A DNA stretch of 64,000 nt from Parvularia atlantis. Lineage: Eukaryota > Opisthokonta > Rotosphaerida. The position numbers and the translations under genes are program-made. Where the stretch lies: NCBI GenBank assembly GCA_943704415.1, contig CALSCO010000043.1, positions 19,394-83,393 on the forward strand, given 5' to 3'. Under the pieces are notes generated by a model, which was not told where the DNA came from, did not search any database, and saw only the letters and a list, made by a program, of their open reading frames with translations. This document shows positions 9,858-21,400 of the stretch, piece after piece. Every line of letters begins with the position of its first letter. The stretch's first letter is position 1.

Positions 9858-11935
9858 ATGGACCTGCCGCCGCCGTACCGCTCGCCCGCCGCTGCCGGCG
9901 GTGGCGCGCACGGCCGCACGGCCTCGACGCCCGCGCCCACGGCCCCGGCGCCGCCGCCGCGTCGCACGCCGCGCGCCGAGCAGCCGCAGCAGCCGCCCGG
10001 ATCGCCCTTCGCGCCGCACCTCGCCGCGCTGCAGCAGCAGCAGCACCTGGTCGAGGGCATCCACCAGGCCGACGACGCCCCGAGCGCCCTAGCCGTGTTT
10101 GAGCAGATCGTGACGCTGATGGGCGGCGCCACGGACGACATCGCCCTCAGCTGGATCGACAACGCGACCATCCGCCACGGCCTCGTCGACCTGCTCACGC
10201 CGGTCGTCCTGGCCGCGTGCGTGCTTTGCCGGCTCGAGACCGTGCTGATCGCGCCCGCGCGCGCCCACACAGCACATTCCAGTGGCTCCTCGCGCGCAAG
10301 CCCTACACGCCACCCTCCTCGGCCACCTCGGCCTTCGCCTTCGCCGCGTCCTACTACGGCAGCGGCAGCAGCGGCAGCAGCAGCACCGCGTCCACGCCCA
10401 CCAGCGCGTCCTCGTCCACCGGCAGCGACACCCTCGGCTTCCACGCATCGGCGCACGCGCGCGCGCAGCCGCAGCCGTCGCACCAGCCGCCGGGCTCGCG
10501 CACGGGCGCGCTGCAGCTGCTTGTGCGCCTCTTTGGCTGGATCTGGACGCGCTCGTCGACCTCGGGCGCGCGCGCCGGCGCCGCCGTGGGCCTCGACGAC
10601 GACGCCGGCGGTCCGCCCGCGCGCCCGCGCCTCGGCGACCAGGACGCGGCCGAGGCGCAAGAGTGCCTGGACCGCGACGAGGCCGTGCTCGAGCGCAAGT
10701 ATCAGGCGCGGCGCCGTGTGCCGCGCTGCAGCGTGCAGCAGTCGCGCCTCACGCTCGACGCGCTCCCGTACGACTCGCCGTTGCTCGTGCCGTGCCTGTT
10801 CAGCCACCTGCGCGGCGAGGCCCGCTCGCTGCGCGCCCTCGGCTTTTACGTCGCCCTGGTCGACCAGCTCGTGCGCCTGTTCTCGCGCTGGCACATGGCC
10901 TTCTCTGAGGCGCTGGACGACGCGCGCCGCCGCCCGGACGTGCTGCAACTCGTGGCTGAGGCCGTGCTCATGTTCCCCGCGGCCGTCGTCGAGCGCAGCG
11001 TGCCGGCCACGGCCGCGACCGAGCCCGCGTACGGCGACGAGCGACTGCAACGCCGCTCGCCGCCCGCCTCGGCCACCGTCACATCGATCGCCGCGGCCGC
11101 GGCCGACGAGCTGCGCAACTTCGAGCCGCAGGCGGTGCTGCTGCTCGACCGGCTGCTGCGCCTGGGTGTCGCGTGGATGGGCCGGCTGTACGACGTCGAC
11201 GCGGGCCAGCTGCTCGACTCGGTTCGGCGGCACGCCGTGCACAACGCGGCGGCGCACCTGAGTGCGTGCGTGGGGTCGTGCCCGCGCGCGACGCAACTCG
11301 ACGTCGTGCACTGGCTCGCGATCATCGTCACGACCAACGAGGCCGCGGCCGAGACGAGCAAGGCCGACGCGGACGTGCCGCCGAACGAGCAGCAGCTGCA
11401 CCTGCGCATGCTCATGCACAGCTCCAAGCGCGCCATCTTCGACACCCTCGCCGTCTTCAGCCAGGACCGCGCCCTCCTCGGCGCGTTCGAGCGTGAGTAC
11501 GGCCCGCAGGACCTGCTTGTGCTGCTCGCGCGCCCGTGCCTCGCCGCCAACCTCGTCGGGCTCGTCCTGTGCACGTACGGCCGCTGCCCGAACCTGTACC
11601 GGCACAAGACGGCGCTGCAGACGGCGCTCCAGGGCTTCCTGCACCCGCGCGACCTGTCGTCGGCCGTGCTCGGTGCCGTGATCGTGACTGCGCGTTGTTT
11701 CCCCCCCCCCCCCCCCCCCCCCCCCCCCCTGCCGGCGCTCACACGCAGCGCGCGCGCGCGCGCGTGCACAGCACCTGCCGCGTACGAGGCGCACGGCCTG
11801 CGGCTCGACACGATCCAGAAGCTGTGCCACTGGGCGCGCGACATGCTCCCGCTCCTGATCGAGCAGCTCGCCCTGCCGATGGACCGCAACCTGCGCTTCG
11901 CGCCGCTCTCGAGCCCGCACGCGATCCTGGCGTGA
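9858..11935 (+). CDS. Unrecognised helical protein, tandem paralogue A
   Basis: 640 aa from three exons (introns 10217-10272 and 11673-11771). I do not recognise the family. The N-terminus is Pro/Ala-rich; the rest looks alpha-helical with many Leu/Ala heptads, HEAT-like but without a clear repeat unit. There is a low-complexity Gly/Ser region near residues 140-160. It is clearly related to the next gene: VVLAATFQWLLARKPY matches ATIAAQMHGLFAGRQPY, and NLVGLVLCTYGRCPNLYRHK matches NLVGLVLAAHTPQCWKHS. The first intron interrupts the same alanine codon in the same phase in both. The second intron contains 29 consecutive C. There is no signal peptide or convincing TM segment. Function unknown. 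Confidence 0.7.
11701..11729. repeat. Homopolymer of 29 C inside an intron
   Basis: 29 consecutive C on the plus strand, inside the last intron of tandem paralogue A, upstream of a CTCAC branch-like site. The complementary strand is G29 and could form quadruplex structures. The length is likely to vary between alleles or sequencing runs. Confidence 0.9.
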
Positions 11936-12165
11936 CGCCCCGTGCCTTCCTCGTCTCCCTCTGTGAACTTGTCCCTGTGTGCGTGTCGCGCACGCGCTTT
12001 GCAACAACGTCCTTGAACGCGTCCTCCTTTCACGCGCATGATCGGGCCAGCACAAGCCATCATGAGCCGCGTCCGCGTCCGCAGCCCCGGCCGCCAGCAC
12101 ACCGCCAGGAGGCCGCACTTTCGCCGGGCGTGCCCCACAGCAACCGCGCGGTGCGGCCGCGGGCG

Positions 12166-13752
12166 ATGGACCTCGACCGGTGCGCGTCCCGGCCGCGTCC
12201 CGGCCGCGTCTCGTCGCGGCCGCGCTGAAACGCCGCGTCGCGCCGGTGCCGCGGACGCGTTTCGCCCGCGCGTAGCTACCGCGATCCGGAGCACCGCGCG
12301 CTGCGCGCTGAGCTCGCCAAGGGGCCGGACGACCCGGACGCGTCGCCGGCCGCGACGCTGTTTGCGTTCCGCGCGCTCGTGCGGCGGCTCAACGCGCACG
12401 TCGACCGCGGCGACATCGCGGCGTGCATGCGGACGCTGCAGGACGCGGGCGTGACACGCGCGCTGCTGGACCAGCTGCAGCCGGCGACGATCGCGGCGTG
12501 CGTGTGCCCGCGCGTGCTGTGTGCTGCGCGCCGCGTACTGCGTGCTGATGTGGGCCACGCGCAGGCAGATGCACGGGCTCTTCGCGGGCCGGCAGCCCTA
12601 CGCGCTCATCGCGCGGCGCCGCACGCACGGCCCGCGCAGGCAGCTCTGGCCGTCGCGGCTCATGCAGCTGCTCGCGTTGCTGGTGTGGCCCGCGACCGCC
12701 GCCTCGCCGTCGTCAAACGGGCGCGCCGGCAAGACCCACCCGGACGTGCGCGTGGTGCACGCCGCGCCGCCGCCGCGCCCGCGCGCCCCGCCGCTGCGCG
12801 CGCCCGCGCACATGACCGAGCTCAACCTGGACACGGTGCCGAGCGACTCGGAGCTGCCGTGGCGGAGCATGTTTGCGGACGCGACGTACCCCGGCGACGA
12901 GGCGATCGCGTTCTACTGCGAGCTTGTGCGGCTCCTGGCCGTGCTCGTGCAGCGCAGCATGCACACGTACCAGCTGCTGCGTGCCGAGCAGCGCCTGCGC
13001 AACGGGCTCCTGCTGGTCATGCACGCGCTGACGATGCTGCCCGAGCCCCTCCTGCGCGCCGGCGAGCACGCCCCGCCCGTCGAGCTCGCCCAGCACCTCG
13101 TCACCCTCGCCCTCGCCTGGATCGCACGCATGCTCGAGCACGAGCACGCGCAGCTTCGCGAACACGCCAGCCGCCCGCTCACCATTCGCTTCGCGACGCA
13201 CCTCGGCGCCATCGCCGCCACCGAGCACTGCCGGCCGCAGCTGCGCGCCGCAATCGTCGTGCTCGTCGCCGTCGTTGCCGCGCTCACCGACCGCGCCCAG
13301 CATCCGCTGCGCGGGTGCTGCCTGGCCGTTTCGGACGCGCTCGAGGCCGAGGTTCGTCATCGCCGCCGCCGCCGTCTGCTGTCGACCGACTGACACGACG
13401 CGCGGCGCAGGTCACGGCGCAGCTCGACCACGACCGCGCGCCGCTCACGCACTTCACCGACGTGCCGCACGACATCGCCACCGTGCTCGTCCTCCTCAGC
13501 CAGCCCGAGCCCGCCATCAACCTCGTCGGCCTCGTCCTCGCCGCCCATACGCCCCAGTGCTGGAAGCACAGCACGGTCGACCTGAGCGTCGCCATCAACC
13601 GCCTCGCGAAGGCCCCGCCCGAGCGCTGCGTCTTCCACGCAGCCGGCCACGGCGGCAGCGCCGATCTGCGCGCGCGCTGGGCCGACCGGCTCGCGCGGGC
13701 CGCTGCGCTGCGGCACCGGCTCGTGCTCGCGCTGGACGACTGGCGCGCGTAG
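12166..13752 (+). CDS. Unrecognised helical protein, tandem paralogue B
   Basis: 454 aa from four exons; introns 12180-12275, 12498-12564 and 13352-13410. The first coding exon is only 14 nt (Met-Asp-Leu-Asp plus two bases), so the N-terminus MDLD parallels MDLP of paralogue A. Shared blocks cover most of the length: an ALLDQLQPATIAA segment, a LAVLVQRSMHTYQLL segment matching VDQLVRLFSRWHMAF, LALAWIARMLEHEHAQL matching LGVAWMGRLYDVDAGQL, and the NLVGLVL block near the C-terminus. It lacks the Gly/Ser insert of A. No catalytic motif or membrane segment is seen. Tandem duplication followed by strong divergence is inferred; function unknown. Confidence 0.7.
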
Positions 13753-14353
13753 GCCTAGTGCGGCCCGAGTCGCCGTTCGACGACGAGGGCGAGGAACTGA
13801 AGGCGGCACAGGGTGACCTACGCCAACCGCGCCGGCCTTGTGTGGATTACTAGCAAAATGCGAAGCCACAACCGAGGCAAAGAAGAGGAGAGGCTGATCG
13901 CATAAAAGACACTCAGAGTCTCCGGGGAAGTAGATAATGGAACTGTGCGGGTTCATTTGCGCGGCACCTGCACAGCCACGCCCGAGTTCAAGTTTTTGCG
14001 GCAAGGAACACGCATTGCACAACCGCGTGTCCGACCCGCGTCGGTCTCTTCAAGGACGGCCTATACCTCTGAAACACGGTGCATTTTTTTTTTTGTGTGT
14101 GTGTGCATGCGGCTCGCAGTTCGCTGACTCGAACGACTGTTGACTCATGACCTGCTGAACGAACGTGAATTGTCGTTTGTTGTTTTCTCTTCAAGTTGTG
14201 TACGTACTCAGGGATACAGCACAAACACAGACGACGGAGGAGCCGGAGCGGGTGTATGTGAGTGAGCGGACGGGAAGAAAAGGAAAACAGCCCCATGCGT
14301 GGCGAGGCACTCACGCGTCGTCCTGTTCTCGCTGTCGGGGCGTGGAGAGGCGC
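13753..14353. other. Convergent intergenic region without genes
   Basis: This 600-bp region lies between the stop codons of paralogue B (plus) and the carrier (minus). It is less GC-rich than the coding DNA and includes a TTTTTTTTTTGTGTGTGTGTG tract near 14085-14105. No spliced frame with recognisable content was found on either strand. Confidence 0.5.
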
Positions 14354-15622
14354 TCACGCGTCGTCGCCACCCCGGGTCAGGCCGCGGTTGACGAGCTCGT
14401 ACGTGCCGAAGATAACGGCGTTGGACGGGATCGCGCGCAGGAGTGTCACGCCAAAGCCGCGGTAGAGGCCGCGCACGCCCTCCGTGCGCCAGAGCGCGCT
14501 CAGGCGGCCAAAGTAGTCAGGCTTGAGCGAGTTGGAGGCCTCGGCCTGAATCTGCGTCTTGACAACGTCGGCGGGGAACATGATCGCGTTGTAGCCGATG
14601 CCGCCGATCGAGCCCGCTGCCATGACCTGCACACCGTGGGGCGTGAGTCACGGGGCTGCGTTTTTGGCGTGCGTCACGAGGCGCACCTGCAGCGGCGAGA
14701 GCGACTCCTTGCGGCCGTCAGGCGCCATGGCCTTGACGCAGAGCTCGAAGGCGCCGAACCAGGCCGCGCCGCCAAAGGTCTCGCGGGCGAACGTGGCCGA
14801 GTGGCCCTTGTACATGCCGGCGACGCCGTTGGTGCGGAGCTCGCGGAAGACGGTGTCGAACGCGCCCGAGATCTCCTTCTGCATCTGCATGCGGCACTTG
14901 ACGAGCTCGACGGGGGTCATGACAAACGAGACGACGCTGCCGGCCATGGCGCCGGCCGCGGCCAGGCCGCCGATCGAGAGCGGGCCCTCGCTGTCGCCCT
15001 TGATGAGCTTCTGGATCTCGCCGTACGAGACGAAGAGCACGGCGTTCTCAAGGACCGCGCCCAGCATGGGGGCCACGAAGCCGCGGTAGACGCCGTGCCA
15101 TCCCTCGTGGCGCACGATGTGCTTGAGGCAGTCGTACGAGCCGGCAAACTGGCGGGGCGCGCTGAGGTCCTGGTGCCACACGCGATGTGTGCGTGAGATA
15201 AAAGAGCCATTCGCGGACAGTCGGCCCGATCGCGCGCGCACCTGGCACTGCAGGCGGACCTTGACCGTGTCGAACGGGTACTCGACGAGCTTGCTGGTGA
15301 CGCCGGCGCACGAGCCGGCGAGGAGGTCTGCGCGGGCGACGGCGCGCGCGTTGTGAGCCGTCGCGCGCGTGCGGCAAAAAAAAAAAAAAAAGGGAAAGGC
15401 GTCACCTGCGGTCTTGCGGTCGAGCGCAAGGGTCGGGAGGCGCAGCAGCGGCAGGCGGCGCAGCAGCGACGTCGCGGTGAGGGCGAGCGAGGTCGACGTG
15501 CTCGTGGCGGCCGCCGAGGCCGTGCTCATCACGGGGCGGGTGAGGAAGTGGCCCGCGAAGGCGCTCTCGAGCGCAACGACCGCAGAGCCCTGCGCGCCCC
15601 TCCACGTCAGCTGGCGTCCCAT
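14354..15622 (-). CDS. ORT1: Mitochondrial carrier, ornithine/basic amino-acid type
   Basis: 352 aa from four exons (introns 15405-15328, 15241-15170, 14686-14627). The three carrier repeats are visible: YPFDTVKVRLQ, TPVELVKCRMQ and FPADVVKTQIQ, each a PX[DE]XX[KR] signature. Flanking sequence such as LLAGSCAGVTSKLVEYPFD, FVAPMLGAVLENAVLFVSYG and RETFGGAAWFGAFE closely follows yeast Ort1 and animal ORC1, which exchange ornithine, lysine and arginine across the inner membrane. An N-terminal extension of about 60 aa precedes repeat 1. The start at 15622 is upstream of a second in-frame ATG at 15529, and either could be used. The first intron contains a 17-base T tract. Substrate is inferred from sequence resemblance. 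Confidence 0.87.
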
Positions 15623-15984
15623 CGCGCGCGCGCGCGCGCCTGCCTCACGCGCCTCCAGCTGGTTGTCCAGTAGCGTTGACGGGGCGCGGCGGGGGATGCG
15701 GCGGGGGATGCGGCGGTGCTGCGGCTTGCGGGCGGACGACGGCGGGGAAAAGGACTGGAAAAACGGCGGAACGAGGGACGAGCTGGCGGAGGGGGTGGCT
15801 GTCTGCGGCGGCGCGCGCTGTTGGTGCCTCGAGCGGACCGCGAAGGGGGAAGGACGAAGGAAGAAAACGGACGGCGCGCGCCGAGCGACTTGAGGGGCAC
15901 GGTGGGACACGTAATCGTTTCGGCCATCGTCGCGGGTCGTGGGGCGCACGCGTGCGGCAGACGTGGCCGCGCCTGTCACGTGCG

Positions 15985-16215
15985 GCGAGGCGAGGGCGCG
16001 GCTGGCGAGGGCGCAGATGGCGAGGGCGCGGCTGGCGAGGGCGCAGGAGGGCGTGGCTGGTGAGGGCGCGGCTGGCGAGGGCGCGGCTGGCGAGGGCGCG
16101 GCTGGCGAGGGCGTGGTTGCTGCCTGCTCGCTCGCTCGTCGCTGCGCAACCACGCGCAACCACGCGCAACCACACGCTCAACGTCGCGCTCAACGTCGCG
16201 CTCAACATCGCGCAG
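15985..16215. repeat. Cluster of short tandem repeats in a divergent promoter
   Basis: Three repeat blocks lie upstream of the MPO1-like gene. First, about eight imperfect copies of a 15-bp unit GGCGAGGGCGCGGCT at about 15985-16110. Second, three copies of a CGCGCAACCA-type unit near 16143-16171. Third, three copies of GCTCAACGTCGC near 16176-16208. They fill the gap between the carrier and MPO1 start codons and are not part of a called exon. Confidence 0.8.
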
Positions 16216-16237
16216 GCAGCACCAAACAAAGCCAAAG

Positions 16238-17134
16238 ATGGCACCGAGCAGCAGCGCCCTCGGCGACATGTTCGACTTCCACAAGCAGATCGGCTTCTAC
16301 GCCCAGTACCACAACAACAAGGTCAACCAGCTCATCCACATGGTCTTCGTCCCGACCATCCTCTGGACCGGTGCGCCGCCCCAGCCGCCGCGCCGCACCG
16401 TGCCGCGCTCACGTCGCACGCGCCCCAGTGCTCGTCTGGCTTACCTACACCGGCCCGCTCGTCGACCTGCCCTTCCTGCCCGCGTGGCTCCCGGCCAACG
16501 CCGCGCTGCTCGTCGGCGTCGTGTACAACGCCTACTACATCGCGCTCGAGCCCGTTGCCGGCGTGCGTCTCGCGGCCACCTGCCTCGCCCACCGCGCGAC
16601 TCACTCGCCCGCACACCGCAGACCCTCTACGTGCCCTTCATGGCCATGCTGCTCTACACTGCCAACGACGTCGCCAAGGTCGACAACGCCCTCATCATCA
16701 CCGCGGCCGTGCACGTCGCGTCGTGGTGCGCGCCTCTGCATGACGACCGATGTCGCTCAACGGCCCCGCCGTGCAGGGTCTTCCAGTTCCTCGGCCACGG
16801 CTACGCCGAGGGCCGCAAGCCCGCGCTGATCGACAACATTGTGCAGGTGCGCGCGCCGTCGCCCACGCCGTTGCACGCCGCTCACGCCGCCCGCAGGCGC
16901 TCGTGCTCGCGCCGCTCTTCGTCTGGATCGAGATGCTCTTCCAGCTCGGCTACAAGCCGGACCTCGCCAAGAAGATCGACACGGACGCCAAGGCGGCGAT
17001 CAAGGCACGGACAGCACACGACGCGCGCAAGCCCGCTCCCGCGCTCGCTCACGCGCCCCGCTGCGCCGCGCCCGCAGAAGTGGAAGAACTCACTGGCGGT
17101 GCAGCAGAAGCTGCAGAAGGAGCCGGCCAAGTAG
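16238..17134 (+). CDS. MPO1: MPO1-like 2-hydroxy fatty acid dioxygenase (DUF962)
   Basis: 201 aa from six exons; introns 16371-16428, 16563-16621, 16726-16776, 16847-16896 and 17005-17077 (GC-AG). It matches yeast Mpo1 throughout: QIGFYAQYHNNKVNQLIHMV with the conserved YHxNxxNxxIH histidines, FVPTILWT, FQFLGHGYAEGRKPALIDN with the second conserved His, and VLAPLFVWIEMLFQLGYKP. Several hydrophobic segments fit an ER membrane protein. Mpo1 performs alpha-oxidation of 2-hydroxy fatty acids in phytosphingosine breakdown. The last intron contains no GT anywhere between the coding end AAIK and the acceptor, so a GC donor is required to reach the basic tail ending QKLQKEPAK. Stop codons of this gene and HPRT are 56 bp apart. 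Confidence 0.9.
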   Translation: MAPSSSALGDMFDFHKQIGFYAQYHNNKVNQLIHMVFVPTILWTGAPPQPPRRTVPRSRRTRPSARLAYLHRPARRPALPARVAPGQRRAARRRRVQRLLHRARARCRRASRGHLPRPPRDSLARTPQTLYVPFMAMLLYTANDVAKVDNALIITAAVHVASWCAPLHDDRCRSTAPPCRVFQFLGHGYAEGRKPALIDNIVQVRAPSPTPLHAAHAARRRSCSRRSSSGSRCSSSSATSRTSPRRSTRTPRRRSRHGQHTTRASPLPRSLTRPAAPRPQKWKNSLAVQQKLQKEPAK

Positions 17135-17190
17135 CCGCGCTGTCGCCTGACAGTGGTTTTTCGTTTTCCGTGCTCTGTCTGTCTGCTACG

Positions 17191-17998
17191 TCACTTGGCG
17201 TACTTGAGCCGGCCCTGCTCGCTAATGACGCAGATGTGCTGCCGCGCGCGCACAGGCGACGTGAGACGCTGCCGCCACCACAGCCCGGCGCGCACCTGGA
17301 GGTCGCGAAAGTGCTCGTTGTAGTCGAGGCAGTAGCCGACCACAAACTCGTCCGGGATCGTGAAGCCCGCGTCTGCGCAGGCGCGTGCGCACGCACGGTG
17401 AGGCCGGTCGTGAAAGCGCCCCTCCGCAGCACGCACAGTCCGGCTTGAACCCGTTTGACTGTGGTGTGTCCTTGACCAGCAGGCTCGCGAAGCGGATGCG
17501 GCGCGGCTCTAGCGCGCGCAGCTTGGCGATGAGCGCGACGGCACTGCGGCCCGTGTCGATGATGTCCTCGACCACGAGCACGTCCTTGCCGCGCAGGTGC
17601 GCCAGGTCCGCGCCGGTCACGGCCACGTCGCCGGTCGAGCGGTCGTTGACATAGCTCTGCAGGCGCACAAACTCGACCTGGACGGCCACGGGCCGCTCGC
17701 GGTCGGCGTTGAGCGTCGCGATCACGCCGATCAGGTCCGCGTAGAAGCTGTGGCCGCCCTTGAGCACGCACACGGCCACGAGCGGCCCGTCGCTGTCCTC
17801 GATCACGTCGCGCGCGAGCTTGGCGATGCTGCAACGGCTCCGGTCAGCCCGAGCCAGCGCGCACCAGCCCACGCACCGATCGCGCACGAGCCCGTGCGGG
17901 ATCAGCACGCGCGACACGTCGCCCGCGTACTGCCGCGGCAGCGCCAGCAGCGCCGGCGACACGCCCGCGGACCGATCGACAACAATGCTGTTTGACAT
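17191..17998 (-). CDS. HPRT1: Hypoxanthine(-guanine) phosphoribosyltransferase
   Basis: 212 aa from four exons (introns 17876-17829, 17436-17373, 17295-17239). Purine salvage enzyme that transfers phosphoribosyl from PRPP to hypoxanthine or guanine. Diagnostic motifs: [33 protein letters not shown] (loop I), [11 protein letters not shown] (flexible loop), [14 protein letters not shown] (PRPP-binding motif), [19 protein letters not shown] and [10 protein letters not shown]. The length is close to the human enzyme (218 aa). The second splice creates the tyrosine of PDYAGF, as in the family. Cytosolic location is inferred. Confidence 0.95.
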
Positions 17999-18449
17999 TC
18001 GAAGAAATGTGACGGGAGGGAGTGGAGGGGCACCGCGCACGGCTCAGAAAGAATCCTGCAGCATGTCGCGCAGCAGCTGCGTGCGCCCAAGCCGAGACTG
18101 CTGGTGCGGCTGGAGAGCGCGAAACACAAGTGAAGCACAGTGAGACGCAATCGTCAGATCATGATTGGAACGATCGTAAGTTCGTGACAACCAGGGCTAA
18201 AGTTCACCGCGGAACATGGCCAGCGCCGTCGTCGGTGGGTGCGCACCGTCCCGCTGCCCCTGCCTCGTCCGGCGCCGCGCAGCACTGGCCGGCGCGCCGG
18301 GCCGCGACGGCCACCAGCGGTCCGCGCCTCTTCGCCTTTGACGCGCTGCTCGTCCTCGGCGCCGCCACAACGCTGCGCCTCTGAGCCGCTTGCCCGGCCC
18401 AGATGCGAAGCGCTGCGTGCCCGAGGAAAAGACGACACCGATCACACAA
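17999..18449. other. Intergenic region, same-strand neighbours
   Basis: 450 bp between the HPRT start and the histidine kinase stop codon (both minus). No convincing exon was found. It should hold the HPRT promoter and the kinase 3' UTR. Confidence 0.4.
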
Positions 18450-21400
18450 TTACACCACAGAGTCACCCCTTTCTAATTCGCCGCTGCTGCCGCTCGCGCC
18501 AATGTGCGTCACGCGCGCGACGGCCCGCATCAGTTCGTCCTTGCGGTACGGCTTGGAGATGTAGTCGTCCATGCCCGCGCTCATGCCCGCCGCGACGTGC
18601 ATCTGGCGTGCGCGATCGTCAGCCCACTTCGTCCACCACCACCACAGCCACGCAGGACGCACGTCGCGCGCGTTGCCCGACAGCCCGATGATCGGCACCC
18701 GCGCCCGCCCGTGCGCGCGCTCAAACTCGCGGATCCGCCGTGTCGCCTCGAGCCCGTCCATCACCGGCATCTCCACGTCCATCAGCACAATGTCGAACGG
18801 CTCGCGCTCGTACAGCTCGGCGGCGGCCAGGCCGTTGTCCGCGAGCGTCGTGGTGCATTGGAAGTCGCGGCAGGCCTCGAGCTGCCGCTTGAGCACGCGC
18901 TGGTTGATGTCGTTGTCCTCCACGACTGCGAGCAGGTGCGCACGTGCGTCGGTCAGCGGCACAGCGCGCACAATCAGTGGCCTCGCACGACGCACTCAGA
19001 GCGCGCAGCACGTCGTCTTTCGTCCGCCGTCGCTTGCGCACGGTCGCGCCGGATGACGAGGTCGCAGAGGCAGATGCGCTGTCACCCTCGCTCTGCTGGT
19101 GGTCGGGGGCCATGGCGCTGTCGGGCTGCCGCTCGGCGCCTTCGTCCGCGAGCGTCGAGACGATCGTGGGGGCCCTGGACTCGACCGGCGAGAGCGCGTG
19201 GCGCAGGACGCGCATGTACGGCGCCGACGTACTCAACACGACCTGGATCTCGCGCACGCCCTTGGTCTCGGCCGCCGACCCCGACCCGCCGCTCGACGCC
19301 GGCGCGACGGCGACGGTGCACGGCACGCTTACGGTGAAGGTCGTGCCCACGCCGGCCTCGCTCGCCACGCTAATGTCGCCGCCCATCAGGTCGAGCATCA
19401 TCTTGCTGATGTACAGGCCCAGGCCCGTCCCGCCGTAGCGCGAGTACGTCTTGAGGTTGGCCTGGCGGAAGCGCTGGAAGAGCGAGGCCTGCTCAGCCGG
19501 GGTCATGCCCACGCCCGAGTCCTTCACGCTGATGCACAGGATCATGCGCTCGTCCGCGTCCTGCGCCGCTGCAGCCGACGGGGGCGCCGCCAAAGGTGCC
19601 AGCAGCGGCCGCATCGGGGGCGGGATGGGCGGGGCCGGGAGGCAGTCGAGCACGACGTGGACCTCGCGCACGGCCGCGTTGATCGTGAACTTGAGGGCGT
19701 TTGAGATGAGGTTGATAACCACCTGCGCCAGAGTTAGATCCTCGCGCGTGGACGCGCACCACCTGCAAAGTCATCGCACCTGCGACAGGCGGTACGGGTC
19801 CGCGCTCACGATGACCTCGTCGCGCGGCGGCTCGGGCCCGCGCATGGTCAGGAGGACGCCGTTGGTGCGCGCCTGGGCCGAGAACATGTCGACGACGGCC
19901 TTGACGAGTTCGCTCGGGTTGACGGGCTCGAGGCTGAGCATGACGTTGCCCGAGCTCAGCTTGGACAGGTTGAGCACGTCGTCGGTGATCTTGCGCTGCG
20001 AGGCGGGCGGGGCAGCGGTGAGCGCTCACAAGAACGCATGCACGCACGCGCGCCAGGTGACGCACCTGGTGGTTCATGCAGATGTCGATCGACTTGAGCA
20101 GCGAGAGGTCGTCCGGAATTTGCGCCTGTAGGTTCGCGCGCAAGGGGCCCTCGACAAGCGCGGCAAGCAGCTGCTGGCGCTGCTCCATATTGATCTGGAG
20201 CAGGTCGACGCTGTTGACGATGCCGTTGAGCGGGTTGCGGATCTCGTGGCAGACCATGTCCACAAACAGCTCCTGCTTGCGCCGGTGCTCGTCGGCCTCA
20301 GTCGCGCGCTTGCGCGACTCAAGCTCGGCCTGCCGCAGCGCCGCTAGTCGTTCGGCCTCGAGCGTCTTCTGCTCGGTGATGTCGCTCACGGCCGAGACGA
20401 GTCCGCGCAGGGCCCCCGTGCGCGTGTCAAAGTCGCACATGCTCTGCTTGTAGATCCAGACCTGCTTCCCGTCGCACGGGCGGATGACGCGCAGCTCAAC
20501 CATGTGCGGCACGCCGCAATACGACTCGTGCAGCGACATCAGCGCCAGCTCCTTGTCGTCCGGGTGCACAAACTGGTGCCAGTCGACGAACGCGTCTACG
20601 CCCATGCCGACGATGCCGAGAATGCTCAGGAAGCGCTCGTTGGCGTACACCATGCGGCCCTGGGTGCGTGCGCGTGTGAGTGCGTCAGTGGTGTCTGGCG
20701 CCCAGGCGCAGGCCGCACCTGCGCGTCGCGACGGAAGATGCCGACGGGGCTGAGCTGCGTGATGAGCCGGTACTGCTTCTCGCTCTCGTACAGCGCGCGC
20801 GTGCGCTGGTGCACCATGCGCTCGAGGTGCGAGCGGAACATGCCCAGCTGCAGCTGCGTCTGCAGGCGCGCGATGAGCTCCTGCGCAACGGGGCCAGCGC
20901 ACAAGCCGCGTCAGCACAAGCGCGTGCCCGCTGCAGAGCAGAAGCAGCGCGCACCTTGGCCGAGAACGGCTTGCACAGGTAGTCGTCGGCGCCCGACTGC
21001 AGGCCCTCGATGCGCGCCTCCTCGCCCGAGCGCGCCGACAGGAGAATGATGGGGATGTGCTGCACGGCGGCGTCGGCGCGCAGGCGCTTGATGAGCGCAA
21101 AACCGTCGAGGCGCGGCATCATCACGTCCGAGATGATCGCGTCCGGCAGGCCCGTGGGCGTCGCCACCGACTCGTCCATGATCTCGGCCACCAGGTTCTG
21201 CATCTTGTCGAGCGCGTCCTGTCCGTCCATGGCGACGATGACACGGTAGCGCGTGCTCAGCATCGACTGGACGTACTGTGCGCGAGGTCAGCACGCGAAA
21301 CACACCCGCGCAAGCGTGCACACGCACCAGACGCATGTCGGCGTTGTCGTCCACGAGGAGCACGAGCGGACGCCGGCTGCGAGGCAGCGCGGCACGCAGG

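Noticed and set aside
18022-18384. Possible small gene between HPRT and the histidine kinase
   Set aside because: The frame shows only GC-bias composition, with no conserved motif or intron signals giving a longer product.
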